Below are positions 8,135-16,518 of a stretch of 64,000 nucleotides of DNA, piece by piece. Position 1 is the first letter of the stretch. Each line of letters begins with the position of its first letter. The translations under genes were made by a program, and so were the position numbers. The stretch lies in assembly GCF_042675915.1 (NCBI RefSeq), contig NZ_JBHTKL010000001.1:806001-870000 (forward strand), read 5' to 3'. A model generated the notes under the pieces. That model made no database searches. It was given only the letters and a program-made list of their open reading frames with translations, and was not told the origin of the DNA. This stretch comes from Thalassobacillus_A hwangdonensis (GTDB lineage Bacteria; Bacillota; Bacilli; Bacillales; Halobacillaceae).

Positions 8135-8311
8135 TAGCTATTCCCCCCAGTTAGGATAAAGTATTGGTTCTACTATTATTATAGTACCGGGCGTAGGGGG
8201 AGTAGCCTTGAGTATTTGTCAATTATATGAATCTTTATTTTCAGGAAATAGTCCGAGTATTATTTCCCGGGCAAGCGCATAATCAGACTTTATTCGTAAG
8301 CGTGTCAAAGA

Positions 8312-8560
8312 TTAATTGACACTATATAGCGAAATAAGTTGATATTTGCAAATTGTCATGCCGGATTTGAACGTCAATTCGACTACACGCGCGCTTCCGA
8401 TCTGATCAGAGTCTTTATGGCGCATGATATCAATGTCCTCTTCCATGGGAAATATCATGTACCCATCAAAAGTGATTTCAAAGATATTATCATTGACATC
8501 AATCCGTTTTTCTTTGCCGCCTGTAAGCAGCTTCCACTCCATTGATAAAGGTGTAGACAT
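8312..8560 (-). CDS. DUF2584 family protein
   Basis: An 82-residue soluble protein with the layout of DUF2584: GKEKRIDVNDNIFEIT, a proline turn in MIFPMEEDIDI, and a C-terminal YQLISLYS. The function is unknown. ATG at 8558-8560 is chosen because GGAGGG lies 6 bases upstream; the open frame runs 13 codons further without a better site. A 7-bp inverted repeat (GTGTCAA/TTGACAC, 8302-8322) covers the stop codon but has no U-tract. Confidence 0.7.
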   Translation of the reverse strand: MSTPLSMEWKLLTGGKEKRIDVNDNIFEITFDGYMIFPMEEDIDIMRHKDSDQIGSARVVELTFKSGMTICKYQLISLYSVN

Positions 8561-8616
8561 GACAAACCCTCCAAATTCGTTATACCTTTCATTGTACACG
8601 ATATGAGATGGTATGC

Positions 8617-8967
8617 TCAGTGAAATCTTTTATTTTTATTGCGGGAAGTAAGCATTTCCTTCGAAAACGGAAAAGGAATGCCGAGTTCAATCAAAATCCG
8701 CTTATTTTTTTCGAATAATTCCAATTGCCGCTCATCTGACTCCGGATGTTCCAAAAGATGGATCATCGTCTGCATTGCTATGGTCATTTGAATGATGTCA
8801 GCTTGATCGATTGTTTCAAGCTCAGGCAGCTTTAAAACTTCTGCTTCACTAAGCTGGTCGAGATAATCTTCTGGGAAATATTTAGATAATGTGTTGCGGC
8901 GGAAATCACCCCATAAGTCTTGTACATCTTTGATTTGCACTTCTGTTCCTGCATTAATCACTCTCAT
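8617..8967 (-). CDS. hypothetical protein, helical, 116 residues
   Basis: I do not recognise this protein. It is mostly alpha-helical and acidic, with a DLWGDFRRNTLSKYFPEDYLD block near residue 15 and an amphipathic helix (IIQMTIAMQTMIHLLEH) in the middle, ending in a basic tail. There is no signal peptide or membrane segment. The ribosome site before ATG is AGGAGCG. It lies just downstream of sbcC on the same strand with an 80-base gap, so it could be the last gene of that operon or independent. Confidence 0.6.
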   Translation of the reverse strand: MRVINAGTEVQIKDVQDLWGDFRRNTLSKYFPEDYLDQLSEAEVLKLPELETIDQADIIQMTIAMQTMIHLLEHPESDERQLELFEKNKRILIELGIPFPFSKEMLTSRNKNKRFH

Positions 8968-9050
8968 AAACTAGCGCTCCTATACTGTAAATCTTCTATC
9001 TATTACTATATCACGTAAAAAAAGCAGTTTTGAGAAGTAATTATTGTAAA

Positions 9051-12000
9051 TCATTGAAACACGAAGTCAACCGTCGATCCTTCAGGCGTAGGGAGTATTT
9101 GAAGTTTCGCTTTTATTTCCTCTTTCAATTGAGGAACATGGGAAATGATCCCAAGCATGCGATTGCCCTGCTGTAAATCCTTCAAGCAGCCAATTGCCTG
9201 TTCTAAAGATAATTCATCGAGCGTACCAAACCCTTCATCAATGAACAACGTGTCGAGTTGGACACCACCTGAGTGAGCCTGTACAACATCAGCCATCCCA
9301 AGTGCCAGACTCAGCGCTGCTTTGAACCCCTCCCCTCCCGAGAGCGTTTTGACTGATCGCTGCTGTCCGGTATGGTGGTCCATCACTTCAAGGTCCAAAC
9401 CACTCTGCGCGCCACGTTTAGCAACCTGATCGCTACGGACCAACTGATAACGATGTTCTGTCATTTGGTCAAAGCGGATATTCGCCTGCATCAATATTTC
9501 ATCCAGAAATGCGGATAATACATACCTTTCAAAAGAGAGGCGGAGATGGTTCTCTCCTTTTGCCAAATCAGCGAGTTCTCCTATGTCATAATAGGTTTCG
9601 CTCAGCTCTTTCATCTCTTCAAGCACTGTTACCAGCGTATGTTTGATGTTTTGGAGCTCCTTCAATTGTCCCTGTAATGTATGAATTGCCTGCAATGTTT
9701 CGTTTTTTGAGGCTTCCGCTTTTTCTACCTGTTCCTTGAATACATTTATATCAGGCCTCTGTTTGCCTGATAAAGAACTATCCAAGCTCTCGACCATGCT
9801 TACAACAGTATTCTTTCGTTGGATGAAGGCGTCAATCTCCCTATTCAATGCATCCATTTTCTCTATTGGAAGCTTGGCTTCAAGGTAGGATTCATAAGAA
9901 TGAAATTCGTATTGTTCTATCTTCTCCATCATGCGGTTGTAATGGGCGATGGACTCATCTTCAACTTTTTTACAGTACTTGATCAATTCTCCCGTTTCAA
10001 CATTGAACTTTTGAAGCAGTTGTCTCTTGTTCTCATATTGCTTCTGAATTTCTTCCCATTTCACTTTATCGTTGTGAATCGATTTCGTTTCAATGGTAAT
10101 CCATCGTTCCAGTTCAGATGCTCCCTCCCAATCCCCACTTACCTGATTGTTAAGATGATCGATCTGGGTCTGGAGTCTGATCCAGTTCTCATGATCAGCC
10201 TGAAGTGCTTCCTTCGTCTTTTCGAGTTCTGTCTTTTTCTCTTCCAGTTGTGTTTCCAGCTTTTCCAATGTAACGTGAGCCTGTTTCATTTCTTTCATTT
10301 CATTATCTACGGAAGCCAATCTCTCTTTTATCCCTTCGACTTCCCTCGTTTGCAGCTTTAAACTTTTCTGTATGTCGTCCCGTGACAACCGAGGTACGAT
10401 TTCAGAAACTTCTTCATAAAGGCTTTCTGTTACCTGCTGTTGGGATTTACCTTCCGCTTCCAGTTGTATATATTTATCCTGCAGGTTTTCAACTTCCTTT
10501 GCAGCATGGTCATATTTGGCTTGTAGCCTGTCCACTTCCTCAAGTGTCATTGCTCCATCTTCAACTGCTGCAGGAGATGGATGGTCAACTGATCCACAAA
10601 CAGGGCAAGGTTCTCCTTCTTGTAAACGGTGGGAAAGAACATATGCATGATGTCGGTTCAAGCTGGACTGAGCAGTTTGATACGCTTCTTTCCTTTCTTT
10701 CATTCTTATTTTTTTCTGTTCATAAGTTTGCTTGAAAGAACGATATTGCAAGCGCATTTCTTCCAGTTTGGAATGATTCTCAAGTAATTGTCCCAGTTTC
10801 TGTTCAATGCTCTGCTGCTCGCTGAGCTGCTGCTTCACCTGATAGAACTTTTCGTTTAGCTGGGAGTCCTTTTTGACGATTGCAGTCTTTTCTCTTTTTT
10901 CCTGCTCCATCATTCTAATCTCTTTTTCAATTTCAGCTGTACGTTTTTTCCCTTTTTCCGATTTATGCTTCAGATGTTGCCCAGTTTGCTTAAGTTCACT
11001 GATCTTAGATAATTTCTCCAGTTCCTGTTTCATGTCTTTTAAATGATCAATCTTTTTATCCAGCTCTGGTTGATAGGCCTCTTCTTTCTTGAAATCACGT
11101 TCAATTTTTTCAAATGCAGCTGACGCTCGCTCTTTTTCATTTTCCTTATCGCTCAGCTCCTGGTCCAGCTTACGTTTCTCGATTTTCTTTTCTTTCCAAT
11201 ATTCCTCCAGAGGAATAATTTGTGAAGCTTTCTCTGCGTTATCGTAAGCTTTTCTTTTCGCTTGGATATCGGCTTCTTTCTGGACCAATTGCTCCTTTTC
11301 AAGCACTAACTTTTCTCTTTCAAGGAATTTCTCATTCAAAGCTTTCGCTTCATAGTAAGATGATTGGGCACGTTCAAGTTCCTTCTTATTTCTGTCGAGT
11401 ACTTTGTCCATCTCATTGATCTGTAAATCAGAAGCCTTCACCTTTTCATTCAATGCTTCAATGATTTGTGTCTGATTATCCTCATCTTCAGGGCGGTCTT
11501 CATCTGTCCATGTGATCTTTGAAGCTTCCTGCTCGAAATGCCATTCGAATTGCTGGATAGAAGCCTTCAATTCTTTTGCCTCATCCTTCAGACGTGCAGT
11601 GATCTTATCATAGAAATGCGTTTGGAATATCCGCTGAAGAATTTCTTCTCGTTCTTTGCTGTTTTCAGAAATAAGTTTACGGAACTCTCCCTGAGGAATC
11701 ATGATCATCTTTCTGAATTGTTCATAGTCCAGACTGAGCAACTGTTCAAGCGATTCATTCACTTCCATGATTCTTGAAGCAATTAGTTTTTCACCTTGGT
11801 CGACCTTTTGATACAATTCTGCTTTTGCAGGATCATCAGTGTAACCCTCTCCTCGTGCTTTAGGCTTCTTTTGTTTTGGAGAGCGGATGACACGATAAGT
11901 TTCCCCATGGATCTGAAAAACATATTCCACTTCAGTAGCCAATTCAGGTGGGGAAAAATGGCTTCTCAAAGTGTCGTGGTCCCGATCAGTTCCGCTTGCC

Positions 12001-12164
12001 TTTCCGTATAAGGCAAAACAGAGGGCATCAAATATCGTCGTTTTCCCTGCTCCTGTCGGTCCGGTAACGAGGAAAATCGACTCCTCTCCAAGTTCAGTGA
12101 AATCGATCGTCTGTCTATCGCGGTATGGTCCGAATGCTGCCATTGTAAGAGATAATGCTTTCAT
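9051..12164 (-). CDS. sbcC: exonuclease subunit SbcC
   Basis: The 1037-residue SMC-like ATPase subunit of the SbcCD (bacterial Mre11-Rad50) nuclease, which processes hairpins and blocked double-strand ends. Walker A is GPTGAGKTT near residue 36. Two long coiled-coil arms flank the zinc-hook CPVC (C520 and C523). The C-terminal head has the signature TLSGGEGFKAALSLALG and Walker B LFIDEGFGTLDE. It begins 2 bases after the sbcD stop codon with GGGAG as ribosome site, so the two are translated together. The length fits the Bacillus family. Confidence 0.97.
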   Translation of the reverse strand: MKALSLTMAAFGPYRDRQTIDFTELGEESIFLVTGPTGAGKTTIFDALCFALYGKASGTDRDHDTLRSHFSPPELATEVEYVFQIHGETYRVIRSPKQKKPKARGEGYTDDPAKAELYQKVDQGEKLIASRIMEVNESLEQLLSLDYEQFRKMIMIPQGEFRKLISENSKEREEILQRIFQTHFYDKITARLKDEAKELKASIQQFEWHFEQEASKITWTDEDRPEDEDNQTQIIEALNEKVKASDLQINEMDKVLDRNKKELERAQSSYYEAKALNEKFLEREKLVLEKEQLVQKEADIQAKRKAYDNAEKASQIIPLEEYWKEKKIEKRKLDQELSDKENEKERASAAFEKIERDFKKEEAYQPELDKKIDHLKDMKQELEKLSKISELKQTGQHLKHKSEKGKKRTAEIEKEIRMMEQEKREKTAIVKKDSQLNEKFYQVKQQLSEQQSIEQKLGQLLENHSKLEEMRLQYRSFKQTYEQKKIRMKERKEAYQTAQSSLNRHHAYVLSHRLQEGEPCPVCGSVDHPSPAAVEDGAMTLEEVDRLQAKYDHAAKEVENLQDKYIQLEAEGKSQQQVTESLYEEVSEIVPRLSRDDIQKSLKLQTREVEGIKERLASVDNEMKEMKQAHVTLEKLETQLEEKKTELEKTKEALQADHENWIRLQTQIDHLNNQVSGDWEGASELERWITIETKSIHNDKVKWEEIQKQYENKRQLLQKFNVETGELIKYCKKVEDESIAHYNRMMEKIEQYEFHSYESYLEAKLPIEKMDALNREIDAFIQRKNTVVSMVESLDSSLSGKQRPDINVFKEQVEKAEASKNETLQAIHTLQGQLKELQNIKHTLVTVLEEMKELSETYYDIGELADLAKGENHLRLSFERYVLSAFLDEILMQANIRFDQMTEHRYQLVRSDQVAKRGAQSGLDLEVMDHHTGQQRSVKTLSGGEGFKAALSLALGMADVVQAHSGGVQLDTLFIDEGFGTLDELSLEQAIGCLKDLQQGNRMLGIISHVPQLKEEIKAKLQILPTPEGSTVDFVFQ

Positions 12165-12166
12165 TT

Positions 12167-13318
12167 TTATTTCTCCCGTTCTTCATTCATTAGTCCAGCT
12201 ATGATGCGATCCACTTGCTGCTTTCGTTTTTCGGGAATCTCTTCCCCTTTCATTTCTTCATAAAACGAGCTGAAAAGGTCTGCGTGAGACATCTTTTGGC
12301 GCTCTTTGATCTTTGTCATATCATTCAATTGTTTATCAGAAGTAAGTACACTCCGCTCCAGGCGAAGGATATTCGGGTATTTCTTCCTCAACTTCCCCAT
12401 TGGATCGATTAGTTGCCCATCATCGAGCAAACGGATATGCAAGTAATTATCAGGGTGTTCTGGTAAGTCTTTAGTCATGAAATCCTCGAAATAACCTTCA
12501 ACAACCTCCATATCCCTTTTTGGCTTCAGAGGAATTTTCTTTATTTCGACCTGTTCGTCATCAAGATTTACAATGGTCACGCCTTTCTTGTGGTTCGATT
12601 CGGAAAACGAATATTTAAGGATCGACCCACTATAGCGGATATGTTCACGTGTAATCTGCTGAGGCTGATGGAGGTGTCCCAATGCTACATAGCGGAAGTT
12701 TTCGAAGAGAGAAGCATCAACATAAGGGCTTCCACCGATCATGGAAAGGCGTTCTTCCGATTCTGACTCCATCCCTCCAGCCAAAAATGCATGACCCACC
12801 CAAATATGACGTTCGCTCATATCGTGCGTCTCTTCAATATGGCGAACAAGTCTTTCCATCGCTTCATGATGAGAGTGGATGGTTTCATCTTCAAAGTATT
12901 GCCTCACTTCTGCTGGTTCAAGATAAGGAACCAAATGGAAATGTACAGGTCCATGAGAATCATGTAAGGTAATCGGAGTAAATTCCCCTTTCATTTTCGT
13001 GTCCAGGTATAGCTGTCGGGACCTGAATAAACTGTTCCCGAATTCGAGTCGGTCAGGGCTATCGTGATTGCCCGAAATTGCGAAGACTGGTACTTTGTGA
13101 TGATCAATCAGTTCGGTCAGCACATGATTAAGCAGGTCCACTGCCTCTTTCGGGGGTATCGAACGATCGTACAAGTCGCCTGCTATGATGATGGCATCCG
13201 GTTCTTCTTTCTTAACGATATCGAGAAATTGCCCAAGGATATAACGTTGATCCTCAGTCATATGGACGTTGTTCACGATTTTTCCTAAATGCCAGTCAGC
13301 TGTGTGGATAATCTTCAT
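12167..13318 (-). CDS. sbcD: exonuclease subunit SbcD
   Basis: The 383-residue calcineurin-like nuclease subunit of SbcCD. The phosphoesterase metal motifs are all visible: HTADWHLGK at the N terminus, AGDLYDRSIPP, ISGNHDS, VGHAFLAGG and LGHLHQPQ. ATG at 13316-13318 with GGGGAG 6 bases upstream is the proper start; the frame stays open 29 codons further with no family similarity there. It follows a small WYL-like gene by 11 bases, making an operon WYL-like, sbcD, sbcC. Confidence 0.96.
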   Translation of the reverse strand: MKIIHTADWHLGKIVNNVHMTEDQRYILGQFLDIVKKEEPDAIIIAGDLYDRSIPPKEAVDLLNHVLTELIDHHKVPVFAISGNHDSPDRLEFGNSLFRSRQLYLDTKMKGEFTPITLHDSHGPVHFHLVPYLEPAEVRQYFEDETIHSHHEAMERLVRHIEETHDMSERHIWVGHAFLAGGMESESEERLSMIGGSPYVDASLFENFRYVALGHLHQPQQITREHIRYSGSILKYSFSESNHKKGVTIVNLDDEQVEIKKIPLKPKRDMEVVEGYFEDFMTKDLPEHPDNYLHIRLLDDGQLIDPMGKLRKKYPNILRLERSVLTSDKQLNDMTKIKERQKMSHADLFSSFYEEMKGEEIPEKRKQQVDRIIAGLMNEEREK

Positions 13319-13329
13319 CTTATTCTCCC

Positions 13330-13524
13330 CTATTCCGTCCTTCCAGGTTGTACTGCGAGGATCTGATCCATAATGAACGTGCGGATGTCTCCCCTCATGT
13401 GACAATACCCGGTAATTTCTTTGTCTGATTTACTGAAAATATTAACCGTTCGCTTTGTGATTTCACCTGTCATAGATAGATAAATCAATTCTACCGTACT
13501 CCATTTGATTTGTTCAATAGACAT
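13330..13524 (-). CDS. WYL-like mini protein in the sbcDC operon
   Basis: A 64-residue protein that resembles one WYL-type beta barrel. LIYLSMTGEITKRTVNIFS is followed by GYCHMRGDIRTFIMDQILAV, which matches the usual ...YC.LR..IR.F.LDRI... pattern of WYL domains. There is no helix-turn-helix. ATG at 13522-13524 has AGAGGTG 6 bases before it; the longer frame to 13545 lacks such a site. As first gene of an operon with sbcDC it may sense single-stranded nucleic acid or a nucleotide, as WYL domains often do; that role is inference. Confidence 0.68.
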   Translation of the reverse strand: MSIEQIKWSTVELIYLSMTGEITKRTVNIFSKSDKEITGYCHMRGDIRTFIMDQILAVQPGRTE

Positions 13525-13574
13525 TTCAATCACCTCTGTTCTCATTATACACGAACGTATGTTCTTTAATCAAT

Positions 13575-13606
13575 AAAAAAACAACCGCACAGTGGAATGT
13601 GCGGTT
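13575..13606 (-). terminator. terminator of yozE
   Basis: On the minus strand AACCGCACA-ttccac-TGTGCGGTT is followed by GTTTTTTT. Confidence 0.9.
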
Positions 13607-13616
13607 TCATCAGTAG

Positions 13617-13835
13617 TTATGATTCTTCAATCTGGTACGTATCCCATATACGATCGAATACACTCAATGCGCCTGTAAAAGGTGCATTGAACTCCAAGTA
13701 GCTGCTCAATTCATCATAGGATTTGGATTGTTTAGGGAAACTATGGTCCTCGAACATCCATTCCGCAAGCTGCTTTTCTTCATCTTTATGTTTGTTGCCT
13801 CGATATCGCATCATATAATGATAGAATGAACGCAA
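13617..13835 (-). CDS. yozE: YozE family protein (UPF0346)
   Basis: A 72-residue SAM-like helical protein. It aligns along its length with B. subtilis YozE: the FYHYMMRYRG start, FEDHSFPKQSKSYDELSSYLE in the middle, and FDRIWDTY at the end. The function is unknown. The start is TTG (13833-13835), fixed by AGGAGG 7 bases upstream and by the family N terminus. It is a single gene with its own terminator. Confidence 0.88.
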   Translation of the reverse strand: MRSFYHYMMRYRGNKHKDEEKQLAEWMFEDHSFPKQSKSYDELSSYLEFNAPFTGALSVFDRIWDTYQIEES

Positions 13836-13926
13836 AGGTAATCCTCCTAGAAGCTTTTAGTATTTCTATTAATAACATGCCGAGCTGGTTTCATCAACTT
13901 TAAGCCTCACTTTGATCACTGACGAA

Positions 13927-13964
13927 GAAATCCGGACTACCTGTAACAGGCGGCCCGGATTTTT
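13927..13964 (-). terminator. hairpin after tatC
   Basis: AAATCCGG (13928-13935) pairs with CCGGATTT (13955-13962), with an inner CCTGT/ACAGG. The T-tract is short on the minus strand (TTTCTTC) and longer on the plus strand. Confidence 0.55.
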
Positions 13965-13976
13965 CATTTTGCAACT

Positions 13977-14738
13977 CTATTCTCCATTTTCCTCATCTTC
14001 CATGAACGCTTTATGACGCTGCATTTTTTTCCTGAAGACGATTCTAGACAGGATGATACTGATTTCATAGAGAATGATCAATGGCACTGCTACCACCAGC
14101 TGCAGAATGAAATCTGGTGGAGAGATCATTGTACCGATGATTACGAGCACAAAATAAGCGTATTTTCGAATTTTGACCAGAAATACCGGATCAACAATCC
14201 CAAGGCTTGTAAGAAACATAGTGAGGATAGGAATTTCAAACAGTACCGCAAATGGAATCGTTACGCGGAAGAGAAACTTGAAATATCTCTCCACTGTAAA
14301 GATTTCATTGAACAACCCGTCATTCAAGGACAATAGAAACGGAAGGATCAAATTGACGAATACGACATAACCGAACGTCAATCCCCCTATGAACAACAGG
14401 AAAATTGCAGGAATATAGGATAGGGAGACTTTTTTCTCTTTATCCGTCAATGCAGGCTTTACGAAAGCCCATATTTGAAAACTCAGTACGGGTAATGTTC
14501 CGATGACCGCGACAAGCCCTGCCATCGTAAAGTAGATCCAGATGATCTCACCTGGGCTTGTAACATGTAATTCAAAAGCAAGATCTCTTACAAAGAAACC
14601 GTAGATATCTTTAATGAATACGAACCCAGCTATAAAGAAAGCGACAAAGATGACTAGGGTCCAGATAATTCTTTTCCTTAATTCAGTCAAGTGGTCTGTT
14701 ACGTTCATTTCTAAATCAGTCGAGTGTTCCCCAGCCAT
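13977..14738 (-). CDS. tatC: Sec-independent translocase TatC
   Basis: A 253-residue polytopic membrane protein with about six helices, the receptor subunit of the twin-arginine translocase for folded proteins. The conserved LTELRKRIIW starts the first helix, and family residues include VFIKDIYGF, FQIWAFVKPAL and YVVFVNLILPF. Its long N terminus (MAGEHSTDLEMNVTDHL) and charged C-terminal tail are normal for Bacillus. GGAGGTG precedes ATG by 7 bases. It follows two tatA genes on the same strand, forming a compact tatA-tatA-tatC operon. Confidence 0.96.
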   Translation of the reverse strand: MAGEHSTDLEMNVTDHLTELRKRIIWTLVIFVAFFIAGFVFIKDIYGFFVRDLAFELHVTSPGEIIWIYFTMAGLVAVIGTLPVLSFQIWAFVKPALTDKEKKVSLSYIPAIFLLFIGGLTFGYVVFVNLILPFLLSLNDGLFNEIFTVERYFKFLFRVTIPFAVLFEIPILTMFLTSLGIVDPVFLVKIRKYAYFVLVIIGTMISPPDFILQLVVAVPLIILYEISIILSRIVFRKKMQRHKAFMEDEENGE

Positions 14739-14828
14739 AGAGCTTCACCTCCACACAATCCTGGACGCAGAAAGAAAGAAGATGCAAGGGTAAGCCCTTA
14801 CACCTCCTTCAATGTCCAGTCAATGGTA

Positions 14829-15011
14829 CTATTTTTTTTCGTCGATCCGTTTCTTATCATCATCCGATAGCACATCACCGGCTGCTTTTTTGAATTCTTT
14901 CAAAGAGCTTCCGAAAGCCTTGCCGATTTCAGGCAATTTTGATGGTCCGAAAACAACTAAAGCTATGACAAGAATCAAAACGAGACCTGGCACACCAATG
15001 TTACTCAACAT
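14829..15011 (-). CDS. tatA: twin-arginine translocase subunit TatA
   Basis: A 60-residue pore subunit. Its layout is typical: [21 protein letters not shown] as a single membrane helix, the [14 protein letters not shown] hinge, then an amphipathic helix ([10 protein letters not shown]) and a charged tail. GAGGTG lies upstream of ATG. It lies between tatC and a second tatA. The helix and hinge are nearly identical to the neighbour's, so the pair looks like a tandem duplication. Confidence 0.93.
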   Translation of the reverse strand: MLSNIGVPGLVLILVIALVVFGPSKLPEIGKAFGSSLKEFKKAAGDVLSDDDKKRIDEKK

Positions 15012-15034
15012 GGTCGATCACCTCAGGATACATG

Positions 15035-15250
15035 TTATTTTTTCTGAGAAGATTGATCATCAGACACAAGCATTTTCGCTTCTTTCACTTCATCTGATGC
15101 ATCGTCCGTCAAATCCCTTGCAGACTTTTTGAATTCACGCAAAGTTTGTCCGGTTGCTTTTCCGATTTCCGGGAGTTTTTTCGGTCCAAAAATGACCAAT
15201 GCAATTACCAGAATCAAAATCAATCCTGGAATTCCGATGCTAGAAAGCAT
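15035..15250 (-). CDS. tatA: twin-arginine translocase subunit TatA, second copy
   Basis: A 71-residue TatA paralogue: [21 protein letters not shown], then [14 protein letters not shown] and a longer acidic tail than the neighbouring copy. The frame opens four codons earlier (15262), but the ATG at 15248-15250 matches the family start, has GGTGA just upstream, and gives the same N terminus as the next gene. B. subtilis carries TatAd and TatAy in separate operons, each with a tatC; here two tatA genes share one tatC. Confidence 0.92.
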   Translation of the reverse strand: MLSSIGIPGLILILVIALVIFGPKKLPEIGKATGQTLREFKKSARDLTDDASDEVKEAKMLVSDDQSSQKK

Positions 15251-15388
15251 TCCGTTCACCATCCTTCATTGTCAACCGATGAATAAGGTCAACAAGGTTT
15301 ACTCATCTAATCTGAGTGTATAAAGAATTCTTTGTAAAAGCAACATAAGACACCAAATTGTCATATGTAAGTATCAAAACAAGCAATT

Positions 15389-16033
15389 TCATCTTATCAT
15401 GTTTACGTTCAATTGTCTTTGTTCTTTCCCTCTTTTTTTGATGCTTTTAGCATAGTCATAATCTTCAGGGTGGTTCATGTTGAAAAAGTGAAGGTCCACT
15501 TCTTCTGTGTCAATGCCATTAAAATCATCCATATATACAGTATGCCCTTCCTCGTACAAAGCTTTCATACTGCGTTTTCCCTCTTCCATCAAGCATTCAA
15601 TCTCCTGTGCGAGATTCCTCCGATAAACTCCGGACAGAGGATGACTTCTTCCCGCATACGTCGGAATAACGATATCATTGTCCACTAAGGATGCCTTCAA
15701 AAGTTGATAGATGGAAACAGAAATGTACGGAGTATCACACGCGGTGACGACATATCCCTCCGCTTCTTTGTTTTTCATACCTGCATGGATTCCTGCCAAT
15801 GGGCCTTGATGCGGAAAAACATCGCACGCAGTCTGAATGCCTAAATGGTCGTACTCTTCAGGATCATTGGTAATCAGGATCAGATCATCAGTACATGCTC
15901 GCATCTTGTCGATGACATGCTCGATTACCGGCTTACCTTCCAGTTCAAGAAAGGCTTTATTCCGTCCCATCCGGCTTGATTGACCTCCTGCGAGAATGAT
16001 TCCGCACCAATGGAGCGGATCAGACACGATCAT
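15389..16033 (-). CDS. mobA: molybdenum cofactor guanylyltransferase
   Basis: An approximately 214-residue nucleotidyltransferase that attaches GMP to molybdopterin. The GTP-binding N terminus CGIILAGGQSSRMGRNKA is unmistakable, followed by GPLAGIHAG and the metal-binding ACDTPYI. The start overlaps the end of dfrA: ATG (16031-16033) and GTG (16025-16027) both lie in its last codons, with AGGA just upstream, implying translational coupling. No other molybdopterin genes are in the window. Coupling a molybdenum gene to dfrA-thyA is unexpected in function but secure in sequence. Confidence 0.88.
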   Translation of the reverse strand: MIVSDPLHWCGIILAGGQSSRMGRNKAFLELEGKPVIEHVIDKMRACTDDLILITNDPEEYDHLGIQTACDVFPHQGPLAGIHAGMKNKEAEGYVVTACDTPYISVSIYQLLKASLVDNDIVIPTYAGRSHPLSGVYRRNLAQEIECLMEEGKRSMKALYEEGHTVYMDDFNGIDTEEVDLHFFNMNHPEDYDYAKSIKKRGKEQRQLNVNMIR

Positions 16034-16508
16034 ACGTCCTGTAATAATAGTCATATGGATTGCGATCATTTTTCGGACCTTTAGTCTGGTTCGTCAATTT
16101 CCACTCTTCCTCGGAAAATTCAGGGAAATAGGTATCTCCAGGGAATGAGGCATCAATGTATGTCATGTACATACGATCCGCATGCTCCAGAAGCTGGGAA
16201 AACAACCCGCTTCCGCCAATGACGAACCATTCCTCTTCCGGATTTTCTTTGTTCCATTTCACTATTTCCTCGATATCATGAATGATGAAAGCACCTTCTG
16301 CTTCGAAGCGGCGATCACTTGTCAGCACGATATTTTTCCGTTTAGGCAATGCTTTCCCGAGAGATTCGAATGTTTTTCTTCCCATTATGATCGTGTGACC
16401 AAGTGTCTTCTCCTTGAAAAATTTGAGATCATCAGGTAAATGCCACGGAAGATCATTGTCTTTTCCGATCACACGGTTTTTGTCCATTGCAAATAAAAAA
16501 GATAGCAT
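16020..16508 (-). CDS. dfrA: dihydrofolate reductase
   Basis: A 162-residue NADPH-dependent enzyme that regenerates tetrahydrofolate. Visible blocks are MLSFLFAMDKNRVIGKDNDLPWHLPDDLKFFK, GRKTFESLGKALPKRKNIVLT and the VIGGSGLF cofactor loop; the acidic active-site residue is Asp in LPDDL. The length is normal. It lies 10 bases after thyA on the same strand with GGAGGG before ATG, the usual thyA-dfrA operon, because thymidylate synthase produces the dihydrofolate this enzyme recycles. Confidence 0.97.
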   Translation of the reverse strand: MLSFLFAMDKNRVIGKDNDLPWHLPDDLKFFKEKTLGHTIIMGRKTFESLGKALPKRKNIVLTSDRRFEAEGAFIIHDIEEIVKWNKENPEEEWFVIGGSGLFSQLLEHADRMYMTYIDASFPGDTYFPEFSEEEWKLTNQTKGPKNDRNPYDYYYRTYDRV

Positions 16509-16518
16509 TGTTTCCCTC

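Noticed and set aside
8242..8322. Two short inverted repeats (GGAAATA/TATTTCC and GTGTCAA/TTGACAC)
   Set aside because: Seven-base stems without U-tracts; too weak to call terminators or operators.
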